A DNA stretch of 64,000 bases from Labyrinthula sp. Ha (taxonomy: Eukaryota; Sar; Bigyra; Labyrinthulida; Labyrinthulaceae). The translations under genes were made by a program, and so were the position numbers. Of the stretch, positions 1 to 12,700 are shown one piece after another. The stretch is taken from assembly GCA_015227615.1 (NCBI GenBank), contig JAALGZ010000051.1, forward strand, positions 1 through 64,000. The letters run 5' to 3'. Positions within the stretch are counted from its first letter, which is position 1, and each line of letters starts with the position of its first letter. Under the pieces are notes generated by a model. It had not been told where the DNA came from. It saw nothing but the letters and a program-made list of their open reading frames with translations, and searched no databases.

Positions 1-3000
1 ACTGATCTATTCTTAGCAGGTTTGATTTATGTTTTCCTACTTGCTGAATTTCAGTTTATGATTAATTTGAAAAAATGAATGGGAATGGAGAAATTTTTAT
101 TAAGAGCTGAAACACTGAATTACAAGCAAATAGTTTGAGAAAGCTATAAAAGAAGCTGGATAAGGTTCTTATTAAATTAATGCTCTTAAATGAGTTCAAA
201 CTAATGGATGGGATGTATAAGTAGTGTGCACCCGAAAGTGCCTGTATGAGAGTTTAAGAATCCAAGTTACATTCTTGTTACCACGAAATACTAATAGCTT
301 TAATTATTTAAAAGACGGCTACATAAAGTGTAACGGAGGGGATGCTATTTCTCCTTTGAACCTATCTTTAGGTCTATACAGAGAGAGATTATTGATGTTT
401 AGCTCCAAATAAATGGAAATAGCTAGGTGAGCAACTAAAAAATCATAAATAACTGTTTTAGAAAGTGAAGTATTTTTCCTATCCAAATTACTTGTTTTAG
501 GAGAAAAGGCCAACGAAATGTTAGTAGTACTTGCTTAGTTCGTACATTCTCTTCACTAATATTGTGTACTTTCTGCTTTTACTACTAAAGATACGATAGA
601 TGCTAAAAGTGGAAGTGTTTCAGATTGAATCTAGAAGAGTTTTTAGCATTATTTCATTATAGGTTATATATTAGAATATTTTCCTTTATCTCAAATGATC
701 AAACTATTGAATCAAGAGGAAGTTGTTTTCACTTGAGAAAAATAGTTTGTTCTCTTGCATGTACTGAATTCTATGAGAAAAATATCATCTAACTTTTTCT
801 TATTAGTTAGCTTCCATTTAATAAGCAATATATAACTGACTCACTACCTAAGCCAAAAATTGTGATCATAGAAAATACCTAGTTGAAATACATATTGAAC
901 ACCAGGCCTTGGAAATTTATGTTTATACCAAAATGAATCCCAATTTAGTACTTAGATTGAAATGTCAAAATAGCTTATAAATGGGTTTTCACAATCTAAT
1001 TTTTGCTGGACTTAAAATTTTGTGCTGTTATAAAACTTCTTGTTTCTATGACCCTGAACGAAAGTTCTAGGCTCACGAAAGCACCTGTTACTGGTCTTGG
1101 TACCACTAGCTTAAAATAAACCCATATAGCTGCCGAAATATGCTAAATTATTTTGTCCAATGTTCTTTGTGATTAAACATTTTTTTTATATAAATAAATT
1201 CCTCCTTAAATTAGGCTCTTTAACAGGTCTAATGTATAAACGAGCATAGAGTCTTGTAGCTTAACACCAATGTGAAGTACTTTTGTACCAGTTTGGGTAG
1301 TGCTTATTTCTTTTCTTGTGTTTCCGCATTGTTGATGTTTAAATGAATATTTGAAAATAGTTCCTTTTGTTATTATTTTTTGTCAACCCTATACTTCTTA
1401 AGATACACCAAAAGCAATCCTGCAAGTACCTTATTACACTGAGATAAACAGCATTATAAGTTGACACACTTCTCACCATGTTCTCCAAAAATTACCTTGG
1501 TGTTCATTCATGAAATCTCTGACTATATGCCTATTACTTGCTCAGAAAAAATAACCTAATTTTTAGTGGGCAGCTTGCGGAAGGAGGAAAGAATATACTT
1601 GGAATTTGCTGTAGCTCCCACCTGAGCAGTTCATTGGATTTTTTTTTACTCACAAAGGCGGATGTAAAGCATCATTTTTAAAGAGCATGAAAATATGCCT
1701 CTTCAATCCAAGAACTGTTCAAAGGTATGCAAAAAGGGTTGAAACTAGAGGTAGCAGTAGAGCAGAAAAGAGGTTTGTTTGTAAAAGTTTTAAGATGGTA
1801 TATTATTTCACCTTCTAATCACATCGTTTCAGTGTCTATGGTATTATTGCCTATGGTCTCATTGAATCATAAGATTGATATTTAATACAAAGCTTCATCT
1901 TAGGAAGATGTTTGCATATAATCATTCATGAGACCTTTGTTTTAAAAAATATCTTGTTAAAACCGAAATTAACACTCATGTTAGCATTGGTAATATAAGA
2001 AAAAAATTGTTATTTAGTTTTAGGTATCAAATAGATCGAAACATAGCAAAATAGCGTATAATGGCTATATATTATTGACCAAGATAAGATATTTATATCT
2101 ATTTTTTTAACAAAATATAATTCTGCAAAGTAAAAAAAATCTGAAACTAAGCAGATATCATCCTCAAGCTAGAATATCACTTGAAATCACAATTTCTTAT
2201 AAATATGTATGTAGAACAGAATTGTGACATTGGCCATTAATTGTGTCATTTTTTTTAGATTATGCACTAAATTAAACTGTAGATATGAGAGTAAAACTCT
2301 CTGTACTTAATCGCAGATACAATTTTTCTCATTATATCAATCGATTAAGAAGGGATGATTTGCTGAAGCAGAAATACGTATATAATAAAACTTATTTGGT
2401 AGCAATATATGGAGCTTAGGTATTTCTCTCGAGGTTTTGGGAACTTTGATTTAATATCGGTTTTGTTCGAGTCTAATATAAAGATTTTACTATCTGCCGA
2501 ATAAATATCCGTGAAAACTCAGGATTTTGATAAGCCTCTTTCGAGCATAGCATTGAAAAAAAAATAGATTTTAAGTTCATACGCCCAGGATCATTAACTA
2601 TTATTCTATTATAATGAATATATCAAGTGGTTGAGCAGTAAAGATGTCATTTATATGATACAAATGAAATAGAGTGCCACTTCTACAGAGGATCCAGAGC
2701 ATATGGTTAATATCCTTAAGATTAAATATCAACATTCATTCAAAGCTCACCCTACCTTTATGAAACTATCAGAGAAACACACAAAAGACCTAACGAATAA
2801 TCCATTTATATATGGTAAAGAGTATGAGAAATTCCACCTACAAACTATATATCTGGCAAATAGCTTTCAGCTGCAAATATATACTCGTAAAAAGTACCCT
2901 AGACCATTTCCCGTGATATCAAATCTTCTTAGACTACTCCCTAACAAATCTTTCTAGTAGGTATCTCTGTTTTAACACTTCTTTAGTTTTTCTAAGCCTA

Positions 3001-4487
3001 ATTTCTAAACACAAACTTGAGGAACTTACTGTAATGGCGGATTAATTTTTCGTTCCGAACAATGTCCAACTCACTCAAACCATTCTGCTCTGCATACCGA
3101 TGCACTACAATAATCACAAGCCAATGGCTCAACACTACTCAGACTAACTAGATATCTCCAGTGGAATTACATCCCAGGGCTATAAATGATCCCAAAACGA
3201 TATATCAGATAGTTGGTAAGATTGTACATGTCGTTTCATCATAATAATACCATCTACTTGTGATAGTAACACAAATTAATATTTGTTTTTCTCTTCATTG
3301 TATTATTAGAAACATATCTTACAATACTTATTTTCTCTGTGAAGTGCTAACTGCACAATTCAAACTTCTTTAACTATGTAAAGTCTTCTATTTATAGAAA
3401 ATTTCAAAAGTTTGCAATTGTAAGCATCACTCCAGCGGCTTCATCACAAAAATATTAAATCCTCAGTCTTGGTAAGAAACTTTTCGGAAGGTTTAAAGTT
3501 TCAACTCATCCTCAGAAGTTTATCTAAGGTTTAGAACCAAGTGAGGAAGTCTCTGATGCTAACTTGACGTAGAAACAGTACTCTTCAGCATTACTTCCGT
3601 AGAAAAGTTGTAAAATTAGATATTCTTTTTTTTTCCAACACCATATTATTCACCCTATAGAACAATATTCTTTCATTCTGAAGAACCTATGCAAAACTGA
3701 ATAACCCGGCTGCCAGTAGGTAAATACTCTTAGAAGATGGTTGCTGAAGCTCAGCTCTATCTTATTTTCATAGAAAATAAGTTTCATATCTTGAAGGTTT
3801 AGAGCTTAAGCTTAAGTGATTAGTCAACCTTGTAAGCAACTTTTTGTTGTTAACCTGATTAGAAAAGAAACATGTCTTGTTGCCACAAGTAAATTCTCTT
3901 CTTTTGATGTTCCAATAACTTTCATTAGATCTAACTTAAAATGCATGTATGACATGCCTAATAGTATGGAAGAATCAGTTTGTCAATGTTTTGTCTTTAT
4001 ACTCCTATTTTAGGTACAATGCATGTGATTCTCCTGTATGCGATTTTCCTAGAGTTCAAGTTAACCATTCTCATTTGTCGGGGTTTTACTATATAACTTT
4101 CTATTTTATATGAAATTAAATAGAAACCCAAGCAGAAACTGGTGGTCTCATTATAACGTCAGAATAAAATCTTGGTTAGACTAAGTCTCTTTTCAAATAG
4201 ATAATTTCTGTAACTGTTTCAAGAATCATGGTAGGGCTATTTAAGCGTGTTAGAAACGTAGATGCCGAGGTTTTCTATGCTATAACTTAATTATAATTGT
4301 ATTTATGCAAAGAATTTAGACTTATAGAACTGCAGCTGAGTGTTTAATTCTCAATTTAAATTCAGACCTGGTGTTAACTACGTTACCAGTACTACGCTTA
4401 AATACTCAATACTATTTTTTGCAACTCTTATCCGAATTTATATCTTGAAAGTTTTGTACACCAGAAAATATATCTATACCTTATTCT
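1..4487. other. gene-free AT-rich tract
   Basis: No open frame longer than 84 codons and no recognisable protein motif on either strand. The longest frame, at 2703-2957 (+), has an ATG but a composition typical of random AT-rich DNA, and no family is recognised. I see no repeat structure beyond short A/T runs. The 3' end of the leftmost 7TM-RGS gene abuts the right edge. Confidence 0.6.
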
Positions 4488-5843
4488 TTATTTCTCCAGT
4501 GCTAAATTAAAAATAGAAACTTGTGAATATCCATCAGTCATTTTAAATTTGGGTAACGAATCAAAAGTTAAAAGGTCAATTATCTCTTCTTCAGCATCTT
4601 CGAACATTGTACTGTTTATTAGCCCTTGTGAATATTTTTCTAATATTGTTTGTCGTACAAGAGACGAAATATTAATCTCAGCATAAGATCCACTTTCGAT
4701 AAATCCATGTATAATGAAATTTGCTCTTTTATTCAACGCCTTCCCTTTCAGCTTCTTAAACATAGAGACGTGATTTATAAATGAAAGATTTTCACTACAA
4801 TACGTTTCAATTAAAAATTCTTGAAAAAATACTCTAGCAACTGGATTTTTCAATATTTCCTTCAAGCGGACTCCATCATCTGTGGTAATTTGCCCTTGTT
4901 TTTTCCCATCAAACGTTTTGAGAACAAATAACATACCACAACTAAAATATAGTAAGAAATATCCTACATCTAACAAAATATTTGGACCAAAACTTATCTT
5001 CTCCTTAGTATACGTATCAAATGAAACCACATTAAGAAAATTGATAAATAAAGCAAGGGTTACTGGAACACCTCCAATAACTAAAATCTGAAATGAATTT
5101 CCTTCATTATATTTGCTTAACATAATGTTTGAATGTCGAAAGTGGACATAAGTAACCAAAATACCCAAAGAAAGTCCAACCAACAATCCATAAGTATAGA
5201 GATATATAAACCCACTTCCTGCTAGATCGCATTCTTTTCCAGTAAACACTCCTTTGCAAATTACTAACCATAAAAGAAATGCAGAGAAGATTAAAATAAG
5301 CCAAGTACACCCCATTAATAACTGCATAAATTTATAAGAACCCAAATATCTTAACCTCCTTAAAGTCTTTAACTGACTTTCATCGCTTTGGGTTGAAGTT
5401 ACAGTATTGGTATTTTGCTTTGAGTCTTCTCTTGAAGCCATTGAATAATCTTTGAAGCTTTTTTCTGTAAGATATGTTGAAACTTTTTGATTATGTAAAG
5501 ATCTAAACAAAAGAAGCACATTTATGGCTAATCCAGGGACCGGGATACCATGAGCAAAAACACTGAAGAAAACGGTAGCACCACATTTTGTCATTCCATT
5601 TGGTTTGTTGAATATAAATATAGTTGTAAAACCCGCATAAGATGCTGCGAAGAAAGACTGGATGACAAATACTTCCCATATTTTGTCGTTCAGTGCTGGA
5701 TGCCAGCTTCTCAACTTCCACAGAGCGACAGAGAGTATGATGAAGAGTAGGTAAAGTGTGGATATCGTAATCTGGTAGCTTTGAAGGTTAGAGTCCAAAC
5801 GATAGATAAAAGGAGAATCACAAGAAGAATTGGTTTCTGTCAT
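4488..5843 (-). CDS. seven-transmembrane RGS protein, copy A (451 aa)
   Basis: A receptor-like protein: seven hydrophobic helices followed by a cytoplasmic RGS domain, which in this class speeds GTP hydrolysis by a G-protein alpha subunit at the plasma membrane. Hydrophobic segments lie near residues 24-43, 56-78, 88-114, 171-196, 211-234, 252-274 and 287-309. The RGS domain spans about 325-440, with the SENLSF block at 350-355 and the FDSLPKF block at 427-433. The N-terminus is short and has a glycosylation sequon (NSS at 5-7) but no cleavable signal, fitting an outside N-terminus. The gene is intronless and ends in TAA. Domain order and length match plant AtRGS1 (about 459 aa). It is the most diverged of three members in the window and shares little outside the RGS core with the two at 51.8 and 58.4 kb. 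The ligand, if any, is unknown. Confidence 0.85.
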   Translation of the reverse strand: MTETNSSCDSPFIYRLDSNLQSYQITISTLYLLFIILSVALWKLRSWHPALNDKIWEVFVIQSFFAASYAGFTTIFIFNKPNGMTKCGATVFFSVFAHGIPVPGLAINVLLLFRSLHNQKVSTYLTEKSFKDYSMASREDSKQNTNTVTSTQSDESQLKTLRRLRYLGSYKFMQLLMGCTWLILIFSAFLLWLVICKGVFTGKECDLAGSGFIYLYTYGLLVGLSLGILVTYVHFRHSNIMLSKYNEGNSFQILVIGGVPVTLALFINFLNVVSFDTYTKEKISFGPNILLDVGYFLLYFSCGMLFVLKTFDGKKQGQITTDDGVRLKEILKNPVARVFFQEFLIETYCSENLSFINHVSMFKKLKGKALNKRANFIIHGFIESGSYAEINISSLVRQTILEKYSQGLINSTMFEDAEEEIIDLLTFDSLPKFKMTDGYSQVSIFNLALEK

Positions 5844-8800
5844 GTTCTTTGCTGTATCTCTTATGTAATATTTAAAGGCTTGCGTAGCAACATTGTAACT
5901 AATAGTTTCACCCGGTCAGAATATATTGTGGAAATGAGCCGAGACAACTATAAGAATCAATTGTCTCGTTGATGATATCATTTACTTGGTCTTTTAACGA
6001 GATTATAAACTTAGAGTCCGAGAAATGAAACATTTTGTCTTGTTCTCTCGATAAGATGTGCGGTCTACTTTAACTTATAGCACCCACAATCAGTACCGGA
6101 GTGAAGTAAACGTTATAAGTGTTAACTCAGAACCCGGTTTTATGCCGTAAACACGGTGTTAAACGTAAGAGAGAAACAGATATGTTTACGAGAAGTCCCT
6201 ATGGTTACTACTTACCTGGGGAAGATGTAGGGCACGTACCAATACCGTATATACGTTAGTGAAAATAACTCACTGAGAATTTTGGTAATATTCCATTATA
6301 ATATCTCAATTAAGTTCTCTGTTTTGAACTTGTGAAACTATTAATGCAGCTTATAAAAACCTAGAGTTTGGAGATATCATAGTTTAGTAGCAAGTTTTAA
6401 TTTTTCAAGCTAAGTTAAACAAAGTTTTAAGGTGGTTATGTCGAAATACGAATTTTAGATTAGCCGGTTCTTGCATAGGAGTAGCGACAACTTTGTCTTT
6501 CAATTGAGAATTCCAACTTTGTGAACTTGCAGTTACTACGTAGAACCTGGTTAACCGTCATCGGGGATTGATGAAATTAATTGGGTAAATTGACCTCTGA
6601 TGAAATCTTCCCAGGATCATCTTATTATGGCAACTATCCAAACTGTCAAACGAATTAAATAAAGATTGACAAAAAGTATAAGATTGAGAAGAAAAATCAT
6701 CCTGAGTCCAACTCGTGGTGAATAAATTATTCAACATAAAAACGATTGAGATCGTTGATGCACTGATATCTTGGACTGCTTACCTATAGGTTGAGATCTT
6801 GGTTTAAATTAAACCTACAGTGTTAGTGAATCTTAATGAGAGTCCAGCGGAGGGTTTGTGAGTTGGATAAGAGTACCATGCTACTGGAATTTACTTTAAG
6901 CTGCACTGGGAAATATGCTGGTTCGATGTTTACTGTGTTCTTGGTGACTAGAAGAAGACGCTGAAGGCTCACTTCGCGGATCGGAGGCTCTTGGCTAAGT
7001 AAGATGTAAGGTGGACGAAAGAAGAGTAGGGTTGTGAGGGGCTGTCTTACTCAAATATTCAAGATTTGTGGGGAGTCGAGAGACTGTTCTCCATGGGCGG
7101 AGAAAGCGTTATTGATACTGGTAAGATGATTTGAGTTGTGGTTGACATTGCTGCAGGTATTGGCTTTGAGGAAGGGAGGATTTCTCTTAGCTATTACGAG
7201 TTTGAAAAAAAAAATTTTTTGCCTCTTCCAAAGACGTTGAAAATTTCTGGAGTCACTACTTAAGAGTTTTTTATTATAACTGGAGCTGTTGATTATTTCC
7301 GCTGACGGTTCTACTTTGGTTAAGCTGAGTCATATGATCCGCTGGGTTGGGAATTGTGAGAGAGAATTAAAAAACTTCTGGATAGAGGGTCTACTTGTTT
7401 CCCTGTATAATTATGTTTTACGTTCCTGAACTCACAATCGGGAAAATCATTAGAGAGATTCGAACCCTTAGTGATATTTTTCTTCTTGTTAAATATACTT
7501 TCGCTTCTTTACCGGGCCAAGTTGATTTGTTATAGAAGGTTTGTTATTCATAAATACGCGAAAGAGACTAGGGACAATGCATTCTGATGCGGACAATTTC
7601 TATCCAAGGTATGTAGACACAAATATGCCCAGAAACTTTCTGGATTGTCGTATTAGGCGACCCGCCATATTCATGCTTTAATACGTTATTCTTGCTTTGG
7701 CTGAATTTATAGCAGATGTTATGCTTCCACTTAATATAATAGCTAGATCCATATCGAGGCACCAAGAGACATGCCGGTTACAGATGTTCCTAGTTTCGAA
7801 GTATCTAGAACAGATATCGAAATGAAGTTATGGATCAGTCATTTTACTATTAAATTAATTGCGATGAAATCTTTTTTCTGCTAATGATTATAAATTTCAG
7901 TTTTTCTATATTCCATTTTAAGCTCGGAATTTCCAATAGATTTTTTTGTTCTTTTAAATTTTTTGAATACTTATATGTCTTAATGAAGACAAGAAATCAA
8001 GCTCAAAGATCAGGACGTTGATTTACCTGAGATAGAAATATATAGAAACCCCAGCTTCAGACTCGCTATAAAATCTTGTAAGGATTAATTTAAGGTAATA
8101 ACAAGCAAATTCAAAATAAGTGACCCAGTGAATGAAATATCTATATTAATGGCAGTATTCAAGTATCTTATTCTCTAACTTTAGTTGAGCGTTCAAATAT
8201 TTGCACAGATCAATGATAGGTTAAATACATTTAATAGAACCATGCTTTCTTCCACAGAAACTTCTTGAGAGATAGGGCCTTTGTATCAGCGCTTTCTTAA
8301 AGTCTGCCAACTAGTACATGTATTTGTTGCATCTAGGTAGGTGTATCTTAAAGTTATTAAATAAGAACTATACCTAAAGTTTCATTCCAATATTTTTTTC
8401 AGAATAAGATGACTGAGAAAGATTGCTCTCTCTACAATCGGTTCAAGTTATGTATTGTTTCTATCCTCCTTATTTATAGATTATATTGAGGACTGAAATT
8501 ATTATGTAGTTGTTATGTGGTTATTGTACTGCCTTCTTAGGAAGATATGATATTCTCCGTGAAATGTTTAAGAAGTTAATGGACTTTTTGTATTGGGGCT
8601 AACGAGGCAATTTTTATGCAAGTTGTATTATACATTCCTTCAGGATTAGAAAACACTTTAAACCATTAATTAAAAACTTCTTCTCCGGATGCTATGAAGT
8701 TCTCCAGGTATTTGATTGTAGACTTTTAGTTCGAAGCCTTTTATCCAAAGTGAAATGAATCGTATTATTAAGTTGATTATCAATAAGAAATTTTTCAACA

Positions 8801-9482
8801 TCGTGCAAGGGCCAAATTTTCAATCAGTTTATTTTATTGTCTAGGGCATGGATACATTCATGAAATAGCTGCATTGCTTGGAAATAATACGAGAACACGA
8901 TGAGTTTGTATTCCATGGGCAGTTTTGGCAAGTTGATTATGAACCTAAAAATACAAATCAAAGATAATTTTGCTCAGCGCTATGTTGCCCTGTGTATAAT
9001 GAATAAGCAAAGACTGCCAATGATGAATCAAAAATAGCTGAACAATTTTCGTAAAAAATGAAGAATAAGTACATAGGTAAAAATTCTACTAAATAATTTT
9101 AATTAAACAAGAATTGATCCCTATCTAATGCTCATCCAGTCCAGGTACCCAGTCACAGCTATTATCATTTCTGTCTATATCTAACTCCTTTGAATAAGGA
9201 CATAATACTCAAGCAAGACGAAATCTACTGCGAAAATGTAATAGATTTACTTGAAATGTTTCTAGCTGTAATTCTAAGAGCCATATCGCCTCATTGATCG
9301 ATCTTATGTCAATAAAAATACATTCTCTTTTAGTACAATAGTGTTTGCCTTAGCTAACATTGGCGAAGTTAGGTACATGAGCTATTGCCAACAGAGCAGT
9401 ATGTTATATAATAAACTTCCCACAATATAATTAATAATTAAGATACTTTAATTAATAGTATCTATCCAGATCCAAATCAGAC
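5844..9482. other. gene-free tract with a less AT-rich middle
   Basis: No gene is supported. Between about 6.4 and 7.6 kb the DNA looks less AT-rich than its surroundings and reads like old, decayed coding sequence, but no frame is long and no domain could be named. The rest is ordinary AT-rich DNA. Confidence 0.45.
5940..5968. repeat. 8-bp perfect hairpin upstream of RGS copy A
   Basis: CGAGACAA and TTGTCTCG form a perfect 8-bp inverted repeat with a 13-nt loop, about 97 nt upstream of the copy A start codon. It could be an operator-like site or chance; nothing else in the sequence decides. Confidence 0.3.
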
Positions 9483-9485
9483 TCT

Positions 9486-9568
9486 TTGTTTTCCTTTTTA
9501 TTTCTTTTCTTTTTTTTATTTTGTTTTCTTTGCTTTTTGTTTTTTGTTTTCTTTTTCTTTTTTTTTAC
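9486..9568 (+). repeat. polypyrimidine tract
   Basis: More than 80 nt of nearly pure T and C on the plus strand, with a few interrupting G and A. It lies immediately before a short tandem repeat. A frame runs through it (F/L-rich) but lacks an ATG and is an artefact of composition. Confidence 0.8.
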
Positions 9569-9582
9569 CCTTCTTGGTACTC

Positions 9583-9697
9583 AAGGAGAAAAGGTTATCC
9601 TTCCAACTAGCTTCCTACTTAAGGAGAAAATGTTACCCTTCCAAACTAGCTTCCTTCTTAAGGAGGAAATGTTACCCTTCCAAACTAGCTTCCTTAA
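9583..9697 (+). repeat. three-unit 39-bp tandem repeat
   Basis: Three consecutive units begin with AAGGAG at 9583, 9621 and 9660. The first is 38 nt, the second 39 nt, and the third decays at its end. Each carries AAGGAGAAAATGTTACCCTT-like and CTAGCTTCCT-like blocks. Units two and three are nearly identical, so the expansion is fairly recent. It is flanked by the polypyrimidine tract and followed by an (AT)n run. Confidence 0.85.
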
Positions 9698-9772
9698 AAA
9701 TACCTCTTTTATCTCTGTCTTTGTTATCCTCAACTTTACTCATCTTTTACTCAACTTTTACTCAACCTTTAA

Positions 9773-9788
9773 ATATATATATATATAC
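9773..9788. repeat. (AT)n microsatellite
   Basis: Simple alternating A and T run downstream of the 39-bp tandem repeat. Confidence 0.85.
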
Positions 9789-9789
9789 A

Positions 9790-12700
9790 CAACACAGTAG
9801 CCATTTTTGAAAATATGCATACAAAAAGAAAATAAGTTGTATGTAAGAAGATGACACCCACCAAGCAACAAATAAGGGTTATACTTTAAAATATCAGTAT
9901 ATAATGATTTGCTGTATGTGTCATGATTTCTCAAATGGTGTTTGTATACCAAGGGACCTTGAACATAACCATTCTTGCTCTATTTAGGTGCATCATTCGG
10001 TTCTGCCTAGTATCTGTCGAAACATATTATCTATGCACAATACTTGATGCTATTCTAAGAGACTAATAGACACACGCACAAGAACTTGGGCTATTTTTTA
10101 ATAATATTATCGGAATATTTCCTGATTGACCTACTAAGTTTTTCAATTCTTGTGTTCTGTTGCTATAGCAAATTTCTATCCTACAGGCACATCACCTGTG
10201 CAATGTGAAGGTCGTTTAATATTCCATAGAATATGGAGTTGTTAGAGGTAATATATGTGTAGCTCTGTTGACCAAAAATAATGAGCTGGTCACCCGGTAG
10301 CGTATTGGTATTACCAAAATAGACAAAAGGAAAAGAAACTCAAGCGTTTCGGAGCTAAGCGTCATTGCCGTAACCAACAGAACGTTAGCTTAACATTAAT
10401 CAACGAGAACATAACTACTCATAACAAAACTTTCGATTTCTACTACTTCCCCTAGTATCGTTTTAACTAACGATGAAATGTTAGTTCGTCGATCGTAGAT
10501 AAATTTTGGGGAATTATAAATTTCCACTCATGGGACGAGTAAAGTTATACAAAATCTTAAGAAGCAATACAAGGATGAAGCTTACAGTGTATGAGATTTT
10601 AGGTTTTTGTGGGTTGAAGACCAAAATTGTATCTTGTAAGGTATAACCTTTTTTGCTCCTTTATAGTAGCTTTTAGACAGGACTTCTTAAATTTGATGTC
10701 AAAATAAAAGTTGGCGAAAAATGAAACCTCGTTTTTAACTTGCTAAGAGTTAAAGATGTAGACTATACTACAAATGGCCTTCTGCATTTTCTCGAATTTG
10801 ATCTCATGGACAAAGTTTCATGGTCCATCTTAGGTGTTCCTATATATACTCTAACGGTTTTCGAAGTGTATATTTCTTGTATGCTCAACTTTATTCTAGG
10901 TTAGTGCTATTTCGGTATATTTTCTTGTGGAATCTTGCAACGTATTATATGAACCAAAAAATAGATCAAGAGGAGACATATATCAATTCTAATAAACAAA
11001 AACTAAAAATTATATTGTATAAATGTTAATACTTATATTAGTTTTGAATGCTAATGATTTGCTAAAAGTGGTTTTGCGCAACAAAAAAAGCGTGTTGTCA
11101 CTAACGTTAGAAATAAAGTTCCAACAATAGAGATGTTTATTGGGATCAATAAAGTACAACTTTAAGTATTTTTAACGAAATCATACATGACTCTGTTGTT
11201 ATTTAAGGTCTTTTATGGTAATACGATCAATTGTAATAATCCATAAAAGCTTTTAATAAACAAAATCCGCCAATGTACCGATAATACTTCTTCTATAAAG
11301 TGTTCTTTCATTTGTTTAATTCACCACGTTCTTCCTTATTCTTATTTGAGTTTTATAGGAAACAAGTTTAACTGAAAAACGATAAGTATAACTTCTTTCA
11401 AAGTGAAGTTTGGATAAATTGCTTAGGAAAAGAACCTTCAAGCGTGTATTATATGACTATGGAAAGTTTCTTTGCCCCAAGTTACATGCATTTGCTGATC
11501 AGAGTCGTGCATTTATTGATATCTTACGAGATTCTCCTGACAATTTTTGGTACGATACATCAATATAAATTTAAGTTGTCGGTGATAATTATAAAATAAA
11601 CAAACTGTGAATGATTTATTCTTGTTGGTGCGACCTTATTTAAAGTTTTACATTTGAATCGAGATGCGCTATTACAAGAATATACTAAGAGGATAGTATT
11701 TCGAGCTCAACAGAAAGAGATATCTCAGGTTTGAATACAAGTACAATAGTAGTGACCAGGTGATATTACCGGCAGTAAGTACTACCGAATATTAATAGAT
11801 TCTTGTTGCTGTTAATAGATGTTTCTGCAGATGAAAAACTCTTCTAGCACGGGCAAACTTAATTATGCTACATGTGTCAATTTGAATATTAGCTTTTTAC
11901 CCGATTATTCTTAAACTAAATTGGGAGAACACTAAGCACTACAACTGCAAAAAAATCAAGCATTTAGGGGGTGTATTACAGGTATAAATTTATTGCTATC
12001 ATGTTAAGCTCAAAACCAAAAAAACATACATCAATTAAAAATATTTCAAGTAGAAAAATCTATGAATGGAGCTGAATAATAGCTGTGTGGTTCAAAAAAC
12101 AAATCTATGTCGGAAAAATATCAATAACTGCTATTAGAAGCCTGTCAGGATCTTTACAAAATGAGCCCAAGCTACCGTTTTATGAAAAAATAAAATTAAA
12201 AATAATATTTTGATTAAATTTTACCTTCGATTTTTGTGAACTTTGGTATTCCTGGAATGATGTTTTATGTATCTTAATATTTTACAGAACATTGGGCGAA
12301 ATTGTTAAGATATTACATATTTTTTTCTAACGTTGTATAAGAGTTTTATTCCGATTGGAAACATGATTCAATATTTTTTTGGGAATATTTCAGATAGAGC
12401 ATTTCTTTCCAAGGAATGTGTGTCATCTTCGATGTTTTTACTGAAAAAAGTGTTCGAGACTGAGTGCCATTGACGCCTTTATAGTAGACCCATTTATTAT
12501 CAATTCTAGGTCATTCTTAGCAATAACCACAACGGATTAATAAGTAAGAAGAGGTGTGGAAGGAAAAAAGAGCACTAGTTTCAATAATATTGACTGAACT
12601 TGGTTAACAATGCAAACGTGGAATTCTCAATGCACTTTCAAATCTCGATAAGTATAAACAATTTAATGTATCAAAATAAAAAAATAGACCATGTTGAAAG

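Noticed and set aside
7440-7480. GGGTTCGAATC on the minus strand, resembling a tRNA B box
   Set aside because: The T-arm does not pair fully and no A box, anticodon arm or acceptor stem could be built around it.
6900-7800. Possible decayed LTR-retroelement sequence (a faint integrase-like LAEF stretch)
   Set aside because: No second motif, no terminal repeats and no recognisable polymerase region; too weak to call, and if real it is a broken fossil.
9486-9810. Phe/Leu-rich open frames of 88-104 codons over the polypyrimidine tract
   Set aside because: They lack an ATG start or owe their openness to T/C-rich simple sequence and a 39-bp repeat that happens to be divisible by three.
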